Below are positions 26,302 through 38,006 of a stretch of DNA of 64,000 bases, in pieces (within the stretch, counting starts at the first letter, position 1; the number at the start of each line of letters is the position of its first letter). The translations under genes and the position numbers were made by a program. This DNA comes from Circinella minor (lineage: Eukaryota; Mucoromycota; Mucoromycetes; Mucorales; Lichtheimiaceae): the NCBI GenBank assembly GCA_016758965.1, contig JAEPRB010000147.1:38996-102995 (forward strand), given 5' to 3'. Below the pieces are notes generated by a model. The model was given only the letters and a program-made list of their open reading frames with translations. It made no database searches and was not told the origin of the DNA.

Positions 26302-27720
26302 CTATTGGACAACAAGGTGTCCTCTATCTAAAGCCGGAGGTCTTGATAAATTATTTAAATAATTTAGGAGAATTTGGTGCATATTACAGGCAGCATTAAC
26401 ATCACGATCCAAGTGCTACAGAAAAAAAATATAGAGAAAATGTTATATTACGCATTGAAAAATAAATGAAGTATGATCATTAAAGAAAGAGGTATATACC
26501 AAAGCAGGAGTATTTCTATCCGACAAACAATTTTGGCAAATCTTTATAGGATAGATCAAACGGCGATAGTCTTCATTACCTGTGTAACTTTTGAAAAGGA
26601 CATTAATAACTTACTTTATTATTAGATTGTACATGAAACTTACCTAATTGTACTCTTGCTTCACACTGAGATGTTCTAATTCTCATTCCATCTGGTAAAT
26701 TACAGAAGTGGTGTCTGCGATGTCGAGGGCGTCCATCAAAATCTCTTACCCAACGATCATGGGTGACAGTTGTCCTATATGGCAGTTGTATTTATATTTA
26801 ATAATAATGAATTGATGTATATAGAAAAGTTATCAAAAAAACTCACGGATGGTTACAAATCGACATATAATTTATTCTTATATCGAACAGGCGTTGATGG
26901 CAACCTGAGCATATTTCGTTTGTGTTGTACTCATCCACACATATTACCGGAGCACGTTGAGCAAGATACCTTCTGAATGTCTAAAAAAACAAATGTTTAG
27001 AAAATTTGGCAATAAGAATGAGTACCTAATATACTCATTTTCTCTTTCCTAATCGTGTATTACGTACTTTTGTTGGTAAAGGGCCATTTCTGTTCATTGT
27101 ACCTCGAAGGTCAGCATTACCATAAGCAATCACCAGTCTTTGGTCTCTTGGTGGTGGCTTTATATGAGCCCCTTGTAATTGGTTTAAACTTTCACGTATA
27201 GTGCGCACTTGAAGACGCCTTTCTGCTTTACGTTCTGCTTTGGATTTTCATAAAGTTGGCTGGATGTCAGGCTAAAAATATAAAGTAATGAGCATACATT
27301 AACATTAGTGTAATTTATATAAAAGTTATATATATATATATAATATAATCGAAATTTGTTGTAAATACCTTTATTATTCCACCAGCAACGTAATTTGCCA
27401 AAGCGTCAAGGGCACACTTACGACTTACAGCATTCCGTTCTCTGCGTTCTCTATGTCTAAAACCAATATTGAAAGTATCGATACTTGGAGATAATCATGT
27501 TAGATGTATAGCCTGAGTAGTGATGGTATTATATATATAAAAAGGTAGTATATGTATACACATATATAAGTATAATAAATTTCAATTTATTAACATAGTC
27601 GTCGTACTACTACGGACATCGTAGTAACAATAAGAATCACTTAATCAACTTACGACTCCATCATACGTATGCACTATATTTGGGACATTGTGTCTCATTT
27701 GATTTGCTTCTACAAGCAAG
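26302..27720 (-). pseudogene. TnpB/Fanzor-like RuvC nuclease remnant (copy 1)
   Basis: Exons read on the minus strand: 27456-27369, 27271-27068, 26980-26847, 26774-26644, 26579-26500, 26415-26302; phases match from the second on. The order of motifs is that of TnpB/Fanzor: a basic segment (RKCALDALANYVAG), the RuvC-I strand LVIAYGNADLRG, the RuvC-II/zinc block VICVDEYNTNEICSGC, a second Cys pair ICQNC, and RuvC-III HLDRDVNAACNM. It is broken: TGA at 27248-27250 lies in frame in the second exon, the apparent RuvC-I Asp reads Asn, and the upstream exon candidate (27654-27720) joins out of phase. It aligns segment by segment with the locus at 62598-64000. Its tail ends 250 bp upstream of the EF-Tu start. 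Confidence 0.72.
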
Positions 27721-27845
27721 TGAAAGAAAGAAATACTATCTATCATGGTTCATGATCGACTGTAGTGTAACTGAAATAGAGGCTTTTTGTCTACGTTTGG
27801 TACCGAAGTCCAAGTTCTAGTTTGTCATTAGTATATTAGACGAGC

Positions 27846-29215
27846 ATGGGAAAAAAAAGTTAAACAGGTACGTTACTACGTAACTTAAATAATTTTTGTT
27901 TGTATACATATAGTCATATACATTTTCTCTAACAGATCATTGATAGATCAAAAGTTCGATCAGTACTGCAGATTCTAAAGCTTTGTGTAAAAAAGCTTGT
28001 GTTTATTTAAGTTCATTGATGTATGCAAAGAATTCAGAAGAATTTGATGTAAGTTGGAATGAATTCAGACAGTGTTACCTTGTTGAAAATATATTGTTTT
28101 ATACATATATGCTTGGTCATTATTATCCTAAGAGAGAAAAGCGGAGTAAGGCGTGGCGAGAGGTATGTGATATTATCAAAACAAACTATAATTATAACTG
28201 CTTTTATCTAATCTTTCAATCATAATAGGGTGTTCAATTTCATACAAATAATCTCAAATTGAATCGTGGTATTAATCAATTAAAAACTCATTATCTCAAA
28301 AGAACAAGGAAACATAGAATTGATTATATTGTCTGGGTTCTTACTCAAGTTGTTGATTGTGCGTATAGACAATCTATACTTCAAGTCTTTCATGGATTCG
28401 ATGTGAGCTTAACGAAAGAAGAAAAAAAACGGCATAAAACGGCGTATGAACTTGATGATAATACCGCTGCAGAATATATTTCAATTGTAGATGCTCAAAA
28501 AGTAAGTAAAAACGCATTATAAGGACTATTTCATGTTCTAATGATTATTGAGTAATATATTGTATATACCGTATATAATATAATTTTTAAGCAACAATTT
28601 GACCTTGCTAAAAAGGATCATACGGGTTATAAATTATATACAATATTGTTCTATTTTTCGTACAGTGAATCGATATAGCTACTATGGAAAAAACTAAAAA
28701 AGGTGTTTCAGTTGGTGGTATTGAAAATTTTGTACACAATCAACCATTTAAGTATGCTTTAGTCAATACCACCACTGCTATAACAAATATGTGGTCACGA
28801 AAGAGATTAACTCATGGCCTTAGAGTTTTGATACATATATTATTAAGAGTATGGCTTCGTCTTGAAAAGTTTTCACGATATATTGAATATCGTAATTTAA
28901 AAAAGAAAGCAAAGAATGATGGTAACAATGATTATGCAAAGAATGATCGAAACTGGTATTTCAAAAATAAGTTCATCTGTGATGAACTTGCTGAAAAACT
29001 CCAGTCAACAAATCCAAACAAGCAAGTAATTGCAAACAATTTACGTATTCCAAAAGTTGATTACTAGTAATAGCCCAACAGATAACACACCAACAACTGT
29101 TTCTGTCAGTAACACTGATCAAGGCGATGATCCGGAAGATATTGAAGATCTTGATTTTGACCACGATAATGATGAAGACGAACAGGAACATACCAACCTT
29201 TTTGTCTAAAGCGAC
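27846..29215 (+). pseudogene. Decayed MULE-type transposase with SWIM-like end
   Basis: Open pieces at 27983-28171, 28230-28520 and 28684-29067, in different frames and separated by stops or intron-like gaps. The first two carry the C-terminal part of a MULE/FAR1-type transposase: an Arg-Ala-Trp helix, RSKAWREGVQFHTNN (the Thr-Asn-Asn motif), then LKTHYLKRTRKHRIDYIVWV and DCAYRQS. The third resembles a SWIM region (YALVNTTTAITNM...) but the expected Cys pair reads Trp and Arg, and only the final His of CxH is kept. An Asp/Glu-rich tail (29100-29208) continues in a shifted frame. The family call is from motif pattern only. It lies between two TnpB/Fanzor-like remnants. Confidence 0.55.
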
Positions 29216-29239
29216 GAAAACAACAGTTCATTATAATTA

Positions 29240-29790
29240 ACAGCAACAAAATCACAGAAAAAAACAAAAAAGTCTACATCCAAAACGGTCCGAAGTTTAG
29301 TAGCCGTTGTCTCCACCCTGGTACAGTCTTCTGATACTGGTTGTGAAGTCGAGACATCTGATATCAAGAAATTGGTATATTCTTCAAGTACTATTACTGA
29401 ACATGAACTAGCTGCAGCAGCTGATGTTATAAATTTGTTGCGACCTTATGTACCCAAATCATCCAAAGGTTCTGAATGCAACAGGTTCACATTACCACCT
29501 CTTGCATTTATTACCAACACAGTCTTACGCGCTGTCGGTTTACCAAAAGAGGCATGAGAAAAAATGAGCTATAAAGCAGAAGATGTGATTGCTTTACCAT
29601 TTGTATGAATTATTTTCTGATTATTATACAATTTACTATGGTGACGAGACCCCAATCACATCACACGCAGAAGCTGGAAAAAGTCAAAATGAAACCATTG
29701 GAGGGTTTTTCAATATAGAAATAATCAACAAAATATTCAAGAAACAGCATTTAGAACCCTCATGATTAATGACGTTTGTTAGTCGCTTTA
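29240..29790 (+). pseudogene. Fragment of an unrecognised protein family
   Basis: An open stretch 29240-29557 begins in a Lys/Thr/Ser-rich segment and continues with SLVAVVSTLVQSSDTGCEVE, a helix-rich part and LLRPYVPKSS, ending at TGA. Coding character resumes after 29690 (IGGFFNIEIINKIF, then RFNTQWLGH) with stops between. It has no start codon context and no domain I can name. Its position between MULE and TnpB/Fanzor-like remnants suggests element cargo or the N-terminal part of a host-type gene carried with it. Confidence 0.35.
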
Positions 29791-30830
29791 ATACTCAATG
29801 GCTTGGTCACAAATTAATTTCTTCATCAAACGCAACATCGTCTACACAGCCAACAAACACAAACCGACGCAACAAGAAAAAAAAATAAACTAATAATGAT
29901 AAAGAGCGACTTTAGGAGGAAATTTGTAAAGTCAAAACGGAAGTTAGCAATCTGAGGAAGGAGTTGAAGACATCCAATAATAAGCATGCAGAAGCAGCGA
30001 AAGAACGTATGACACGTCGCGTGGAGCACAACAACAGCTGAAAAACTATTAAAAGTTTACGTACTTCCTGATATGGAACTTTTTGAGACCAAAGAAACCC
30101 AGTGGAATCCTTTAGAAGATAGTAAGAAGAAGGTCGACGAATGTCGTGATGAAGCATATAAAGTCAGTAATGAATTACGTTACAAGAATTCACGGTTGTA
30201 TCAACTGGAAAACAGCTACATGGTCAATCATTACCACCACCAAAACCTCTTGTTGTAAGTAACATTTATAATTCAATATTCATATGTTCTGTCCTCAAGT
30301 GATATTGTTTAATAATAGGATACATGTCTATGTTTATTATCATTTAGGACAAATCATTATTAAAGGAAATTGATATCCGTGATCTCAAAACATTTATATA
30401 TTCAACCCTAATCCCTCTTATCAATTCCTCTTATCAATAAGTGATCCTAGGTTGATGGTTACTAGAACTTGTACAATAGGAGTGACCTCTAAACAGTACT
30501 TGGATGTTATAAATAACTATAAAAACTTATATACGTTGTCAGTGTGAAGATGCAAGTTATGAATGGATATTGATGCAGAAGAAGAAACAAGTACAGGTGT
30601 ACCAGGATCTTTTAATATTATCATAACACCAGGTCAATCGTCCATATCGCCTCCTGCGTCATTATCAGCATCATTATTGGCATTACCTTTCTTATTAAAG
30701 CGTGTGACTAATAATACCCTGCAAAGCATAGATAGTAAAGCCCTGTCAAAAAAATAGAAGGAAATGAGAATGTAAAAAGAGGAAAAAAGAGAAAATGAGC
30801 CATGACAGCTTAAATCGTGACCAAATAACC
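29791..30830. other. Degenerate stretch between element remnants
   Basis: Short coding-like pieces at 30073-30258 (+, charged, coiled-coil-like) and 30563-30757 (+, Ser/Pro/Leu-rich) have no recognisable family and are separated by stops. They may be remains of the N-terminal half of copy 3. Confidence 0.35.
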
Positions 30831-31488
30831 AGAATTTTGCTAAATGTATTAGCCCCCAAAACGCTTGTTGCCAAGCTAGACTAAGTGAAATGATGAAAAG
30901 GATTAAGAATACCAAAGTGATTCATAGTTTTGGTGCTTGGAAATTAAGGTATATTACTGTTTATCTTGCGTAATATAATAAAATTAAATATTAATTATGT
31001 ACACAATCACTCATTAAAGAAAAATCATATTTTATAGGAATTTCCCAATAAAAGGGCACAGAAGAAGAAGTAGTAAGAAAGTTCAAGCCGCAGAAAAACA
31101 GTGTGAACATGATAAAGTAATTGAAGTCGACGAGTACCCCCGCTCCATTGTGTGCTCGTACTGTTTTCAAAGGCTATCCAATCACATATACCGAAGAAAT
31201 GACAAATTGGTGAAGGTTAATGGTGCCAAAACTTGTAACAATCCTTATTGTGAAAGTCGTACTAATAATAGTACAATCATGATTCGCGATGCTGTTGGGG
31301 CGTTTAATATTGGCTGGATTACCATCTCATCTCTTCTCTTGACTATCGGAGAACCTATACAGCATTCTCTTTCTCCCGTACAAGCCCAAAAAATATCAAG
31401 TACACAAGACAAGAACTTGCCAATATTTTCAACACTGCTATGCCTCCGAGTGGTAATTATTGCTCTTGCTGTTATGGTTATATATTGA
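30831..31488 (+). pseudogene. TnpB/Fanzor-like RuvC nuclease remnant (copy 3)
   Basis: Two exons are readable: about 30831-30948 (ending VIHSFGAWKLR) and 31038-31488, joined AG|G in phase across a GT-AG intron. The second carries NFPIKGHRRRS, the RuvC-II/zinc block VIEVDEYPRSIVCSYC, a second Cys pair (KTCNNPYC) and a RuvC-III-like MIRDAVGAFNIG, followed by a variable tail. The motif order matches TnpB/Fanzor proteins, but the sequence is from a different subgroup than copies 1 and 2 (RDAVGAFNI instead of DRDxNxARNI). The upstream half, with RuvC-I, is not recoverable from 29800-30830, so I treat the gene as truncated. Confidence 0.62.
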
Positions 31489-31686
31489 TTTTTAGACAGG
31501 CTTGAATTATTATTATTGATAGCAAACAAAAAGGATTATATTAATTGTATAAGCGATACACTTTTTTTTACTACATTTTTTTTTTTACTTTAACAACATA
31601 ACTTATAAAAGATAATAAATATAATAAATATAATAAATTAAAGAAAAATATAACTACTTTGTAAGTTGAAAATAATTACAAGTTAA

Positions 31687-32940
31687 CTATTCTTCTTCAT
31701 TATTATGAATTTGAACTGAAAGCTGGGTTAAAAAGTGCCACCATTGAGGAACGGTAGTAAACCAGTCTGTTGTTTGTGATGCACGACTAAGATTATCAGT
31801 TTCACTAGGATAGGTGGACTGGAGTTGTTGGATAAACATTTGCCATTCAGCTTTCATTTTTTTAGAGTCAGTGGTTGATTGAGATGCGAGTTCAACGAGA
31901 GCATCGACTTGATGTTGCAATGATGGTGAACTATCCATATGTTTTTCTTGATTAATTACATCGCCAAAAACTCTTTCAACCAATTCGGCATCAGAATAGT
32001 CTCCAGGTATAACATTGATACATCCGTATTGAGATCTTCCAGTGTTACAGTCAGCCTATTAAAAAGATACGTGGTCAAGAACAAATTAATATGAATAATT
32101 ATTACTTTTATTGCTTTTTTTAAAAAAAGAAAATGTGAGTTTTCATACCTTGAACTCGCAGCATCGAATGCAGAAACGTTGATTTGCAGGTTCCACTAGA
32201 TTGACAAAATGAGGATACCCATCACATTTGGCCCCAATTGGTTTCCCTTTGTTATGATTATCATACTGTAAAATAGATTGTTGAAGTGTATGATCAATTA
32301 ATAATAAGCTCTCAAAAAATGCTTATACTCTTCTTTTCGTTTTTGTTATTATTATTATTACGTATTATTACTCTTATTGTGATTATTTACATACCTGACC
32401 ACCTTCGTCATTGGCCAAAAGTCCATATTTTTCTGAATCTAAATAGCCGGTAACTTGTACATAGGTCGAAGTTTTATTGTAGTGCATCTTTGTAATAAAT
32501 CCATCTGGGAAAACTTTATTTCCTTTGACAACGTCATTGGACGTACAATGAGCAACACCATAATCTTCAGTTGGAGCTACTTCTTGATTGGGCTCTGATG
32601 GTAAGAAAAAGCAAAAATCATCTGCGTCTTTAATTTTGACAAGTGGACTTTTTTGCTCTGCTGGAGTTGTAGCATCTGTAGACTTATGCTTTTTGGATGG
32701 CGAGGCGTCTTTCTTTTCAGCATTTTGTTGTTTTTCTGATTTCGGTAAGCTCTTGTCAGCCAAGGCGGGTGAAGGATTGGTTTTGGCATTATTAGCATTG
32801 TCAGTGGCGTCGGTTGCTGGATTGTTATTATTATTAGTAGTAACAGAAGCAGTCTTTTCGTCGTCGGGTATAGCAAAAGCAGTACAGGAAATTAAGAACA
32901 ATAAAAAGTAAAGGGTAATAAAATAACTAGAGTTTAACAT
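31687..32940 (-). CDS. Secreted Cys-containing protein, family unknown
   Basis: 343 aa in three exons: 32940-32395, 32265-32149, 32055-31687, all phase 0. Residues 1-23 form a signal peptide (MLNSSYFITLYFLLFLISCT...). A low-complexity Asn/Thr/Lys/Ser stretch (about 25-110) links to a domain with spaced cysteines: DADDFCFFLPSEP, GVAHCTSNDV, AKCDGYPHFVNL, RFCIRCCEFKADC and YGCINVIPGDYSDAELV. The pattern suggests disulfides and export. A C-terminal region predicted to be helical ends NNEEE. No catalytic motif is visible and there is no GPI-type tail, so it is probably secreted or wall-associated. The family looks conserved rather than random, but I cannot name it. Confidence 0.85.
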
Positions 32941-35900
32941 TTTTGTGTTTTGTGTGTGTGAGCAAGCAAGTGAATGAGAGTGATAGAGAGAGAGTAGTAT
33001 GGAAAAGTAATGAAAAGAAGAAGATTCAAAAAAATGAATATTTATATTTTATTTTAAAGTGTGTACAATGGAAAAGATAGCTGCGTTCCTACTTTTTTTT
33101 AATCTAATGATCTTTTTCGGGGCATTGGCAGATCGCTCTATGCAAGAAAAGAAAAAGTGATCGACCCATGGTTTGAACGTATAGTTACTTAATAATGATA
33201 AAAATAGGCTGCTAGAGGAATATATAATAAATTACACGCAGTATAGATGCCTATTACGTTTTTAGTCACGCTATATATTAGACATACAAAGAATCAGTGA
33301 ACTATTGTAGCAATAAAGAAAAAGAAAATCAAACCAGAGCCAACAATATTTTTTGACTCCTTATACCCTATTGAAAAGCTATACTTAATATTTTCCTTAG
33401 AAAGTAGCATGCTATGTACTCTTTTTTTATTTATATATATATCTTGGTCATTTAAGGGGAAGGCCAAAAATGAACGAAACTAAAAAACATGTATCATTCA
33501 AGCAAATGCTTGAAATATAAATGGGCGGCGAATCAGGTTTTTTTTTTACTAGTTTAAGAAAATCAAACGAATGCTTCAGATTACTACTATAAATAATAGT
33601 ATCGCAAAGATTTTATAGTTGTACCAATGTCTGTGTGCTATAAAAACAGTGATCAACATTGACAAAGAAGGGGTTTAACGATCTGGCAAGAAACAGGCAA
33701 CAAGTTTAAATAAAAAAGGTTAAGTGCTGTGCAGTATTAGTAAGCTGTTGGGCTGTTCTCTAAACAAGGAACATAATTATGTGACTACATATGAAGAAGA
33801 GGAGGGAAGGGGAAAATGAAAAAAAAGCAGATCAGATGGAGCCATTGAGAATATTGTCATATTACGTTTTTACTGGTTTTTTAATTATTAAAGTTATTAT
33901 TGTAGAACAAGCTTTTTGATAACATACAGGATCTTAGAAAATAAGTAATACTCAACCAGCGACAAAAACTTTATACGTACATAATTTTAATATCTCCTTG
34001 CTGAAAAAAAAAAAGGAATACAAAAAGTTTCTAGACCATGATTCAAGTAGGTCTCATCTCAATTAAAAAAAGTTCAATTTATGTATAATCGATTTTAAAT
34101 ATAATGGAAAGAACTATCAAAGGTGTTTAATAGCCATCTATAGTATAAAATTATGTGAATATGCATATGCATATCACCAAGAAGCTGGATGTTATTATAT
34201 TGTTGTTGCTTATATTTGCACGAAAGAATGTATATGTTTAACTTTTCTATAAATATGATTTTACAGTTTATTATTATCACGATTATAAATAATAATAGAA
34301 CATATCTTATCACTTATCTTTGGCTCATTTTAATAATAAGATATGCACATCTAATGTTATTTAATTTTAGGGAGGTTGAAGAAGGTGAAATGAACCTCAG
34401 CCATGTAACTTAAAGGAGATTTATTTAAAAAAACAAATAGGAAGTCTCCTACAACAACCTCACAATTTGAATTAAAGAGCGAGGAGAGAGGGAAATCAAA
34501 ATAGAGCTACTCCGTATATCTTGTAACAAATAATCAGGAGGAAAGCGGGTAAATGATAATTTTAAATAAATAAATACAGTATATCCTAATAGTAATTATA
34601 ATAGCAACATTAAGCGAGTGGCTAGTGATTTACTATTTTATACATAATAAGAATACTAAGCGTGAGTTCACAAATTGATGTATAAAGCTCAATCGATTAA
34701 TCCCAATACTACTTACATATATAATACATGGCTACATTTGTATATGAAATTAAAAAGTGTAATAAGCAATAATTCTTACTTATTTTCTTCTTTTTTAAGC
34801 TTTGATTCAATTACTCGCAGTAAATCATTCACGATGCTTACTTAGTATATAATTTCAAAGAAAAATAGAAAGCTTAAATTTAAATATGCGTATTAAAATT
34901 TAAGCATCGTATTAGACTCTGTATAGCTGTCATGTTATTGTATACTTATTACCACTTAATAATACTCATATATAAGATAAAGTATATTGGTTAGCATTAA
35001 ACAAATACGGGCACATTTGCCCAACCATATTGAGTTAAAAGATGGAGGATTTTTCTGAAACATAGCGATGGATTAAGTAAAGAATGGCTCTAGCTGGTAC
35101 TGTATTTTATATTAAATAAGTACAACAAAGTATGCTGGTTGTATATGTGCATTTATATCTATGATTGTTAAACCTAGTGTAACGTATAAAATTAAAAACA
35201 TTTTTATACCAACATTATCATTATCATTATTATTATTACAGTATCACAAGTAGCCTTGTTACGTGATCTTATTGGCTCACCCAATGCCACATTTGTGGCA
35301 AAGCAATGACACATTTTTGGCATTATCAATAGTATAAATATACCACAAATATTTCTAAATAAAGTTCTTTAGTTCTACCTTTACCTTTTAAATCTTTTAA
35401 CAATTAAATAATTGACCTGACAATATTTTTCTTGAGCATAAAGTCTCTTAAACTCATTATAAGATTTCTCTTTTGTGGATTCAGACGTACGTAATATTCC
35501 TGAATATAAGAACTTCCACAACCCAAATTTCTATTCTATTTCATATAATTTATTACTCAAATACAATAGTATAGTATATTATATCTTCTTTATTTTACAT
35601 CTTTATACTTACGAAGTACTTCAATCACACATTGAACGCTTCACTTCTATACAAAGATTGTGAAAATATACATACAGTTCATACAGTTTTATTTGATGCT
35701 GTTCTCTAAAAAACCCATGTATATAACTATTCTTTTGCGTTTTTTTAATTTATATATAAGGTCAACCAGATTATGATGCTGGTGATTGTTGTCCCATTAC
35801 AATGTTTTTCTTCTTCTCTCGAGAAAAACTGATAGTTGATGTTGAGGGTACAGGCACTGCACGAAAACAGGTCTTATGTGGTGTGACTATGTATACAATC

Positions 35901-36267
35901 AAAATTATTGTGCGGATAGCAAAATGATATGTACATTAAAAAAGATACTGAAGACCAGGTGATTTCTCTATTTAAATGCTTTTTACAGAAGATGTATTCT
36001 GCATACTTTATTTGCCTGTGATAAATTACTACTGCTATATCCTCGCAGGATATTATTCAAGCGGTAACCATGTGAGTAGAAAATTTAGATAGAGAAGCAG
36101 ACTTTATGTAAAAAAAAAATACTATTAAAAATACTAAACATTCAATGAAATAAGCATTTAGCTGTGTCACTATAGATATAATAATTCAGTTATTGTGCGA
36201 TGGTACTGATATTTTATTAGGAAGGAGAAGAATAGGGTAATAACAATTTTTATATACATATGATATG
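32941..36267. other. AT-rich intergenic region with a small palindrome
   Basis: 3.3 kb without a recognisable gene. A 16-bp palindrome (arms TGCCACA/TGTGGCA, loop TT) lies at 35285-35300, nested inside AATGCC (35283-35288) and GGCATT (35319-35324). A (GT)n run occurs in the leader of the secreted protein gene (32950-32960). Confidence 0.55.
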
Positions 36268-37291
36268 TTAAAGATGACCAGATATTTTTGTACGTTGCTG
36301 TTGCTGGAGGTGCTGGAGGTGCTGGGTAGTCGAAGGTGCCATACCAAAGCTACTGGTCACTGGTATGTTATTTTCAATACAGATTGCTTTGATTGCAGCA
36401 TAATGATGAATCTAACAATATTGAGAGTAAACGATTGTGTTACCTATATTTTTAAGTTTCATAAAAGAGAGAAAAATACTGACGCGTATATGTTGTATAT
36501 GTCAATACTAAGTAAGCAAGACGAAGATAAAATATTTACCGCATGCATACAACAATACCAAAGCTCGCGGTCATACGATGAGTTAAATGTAGCTCTCGGA
36601 ATATTTGAAGATGGATCAATTGTCGCAGCAAGTCTCACTGGAGTATTCAATGGTATTTTATTTTCAATATCTTTAAACTTATTTTGCATATCCCGAAAAC
36701 AATAAGTGGCTTCCCGACGGTCTCTTTCCATTGGTTGCTGTTAGAGTTGTACCAAACCGAATGTCAATTTTAAGAAATTATTCCTCGGGTATTTATGTTG
36801 TTACTCATATCACGACTCTTGCTCTGAAGAATTCACACTACCTTTCTCCCTTTCTTTCACTTTTTGACTAGATATATGAAAAGATATACTATAACTTACA
36901 TCACGTGAACGAGCGTCAAAATCGATGGTCCATATATCATCTTCGTGATGTTGCTGCTGATTTAATTCAGGGTTACTAGCGAGTAAAAGACTGAAATGAT
37001 CATACACGTGTCTATATTCGGGTGTTTTGCGAAAGAGCGCATACGTCATGAATAACTATTGTTCTCCCCTTCCCATCTATATATATATAATTCTTAAATA
37101 AAAAAAAATAGCTACCTTATATGTTTACCAATAGTTCCTCCTGGCATCACTATAGATGGGCGTGTATAAGCATCATCATCAGGAAGATGTTGAAGTAAAT
37201 CAATCACTTGCTGTAATAACTGATTTGTAGCTGTATAAATGATAGTTTGTTGATTAAGTGGGGTTGTCCCCATAAATCCAGATGATGCCAT
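36268..37291 (-). CDS. DinB-like helical-bundle protein
   Basis: 209 aa in four exons: 37291-37116, 37011-36900, 36737-36540, 36411-36268. Phases close (AG|A, GAT|CAA, GCG|ATT). It has the DinB/YfiT layout: an N-terminal helix, then PGGTIGKHIRHVYDHFSLLL with a metal-type His, and later ELWYCCMHAIHHYAAIK with closely spaced His residues, and a C-terminal MAPST. In bacteria DinB-superfamily proteins are metal-binding bundles, some acting as thiol transferases; the fungal role is unknown. The C-terminus is Gln-rich. The start at 37291 (MASSGFMG) gives a compact domain; an upstream in-frame ATG at 37378 would add a hydrophobic stretch. Confidence 0.8.
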
Positions 37292-38006
37292 GTCTGAATG
37301 GATATTATGTTTGAACAATGATAAAAAAGAGAGTAAAATAAAAAAAAAAGAAGAAAAAGAACAAACAAATAAAAACAAAAGTCTGTATCATTATAATGCA
37401 TCTCGGAGAATCAAAAGCATATTCCTCAAAGCTCGTACACATTAAAAAGTACTATCTGGTCATGCTAGTTGTCTTTCCTGATCTATTTTGCGTAATATGG
37501 CGCATTGAAGTTCATCTGCTTTCATTGGGTGTATGAAAAAAATCTATCCCGCTCTTTTTTTTTCACACGATCCATTAGTTTATTTATACTTGAGCATACT
37601 ATAAACCACATGATATTTGCTATTATCATTGTTATTATTGTTGTTGGTACGTTTGATGGAAAGTTACATATTAACCACAATATATGATGGATCAGCTGAA
37701 TTTGGATGGTTTTTCTTTTTGTTACTATTTCCATTTAGTTATTAATCAGACACACTATAATCATGCTTATTATCGATAGTATACAATGATTGATAAATGG
37801 TTGTTAACCGGGTCTAGTTCATATTATAATGACGATTTTCATTGAACAGGAATATAAAATATTGATTTAATTGGCTGACATGGAAAGAAAAAAAAAGGAC
37901 CCGACTAAGCGACTATTGACTACGTGGCATTAGTTAATCCTCCCCTTTAAAGCTCGCTTTAACTCTTTCTTATTTGTCAATTTTGTACAATTTTGTAGCT
38001 TTCAAA
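37292..38006. other. Divergent promoter region
   Basis: About 700 bp between the divergent DinB-like and glucosidase II genes. It is AT-rich, with GGCTGACATGG (37873) and ACGTGGCA (37922) strings but no confident motif. No gene is seen. Confidence 0.5.

Noticed and set aside
29826..30157. Overlapping minus-strand frames in the element nest
   Set aside because: Composition matches antisense of decayed plus-strand coding sequence; no motif.
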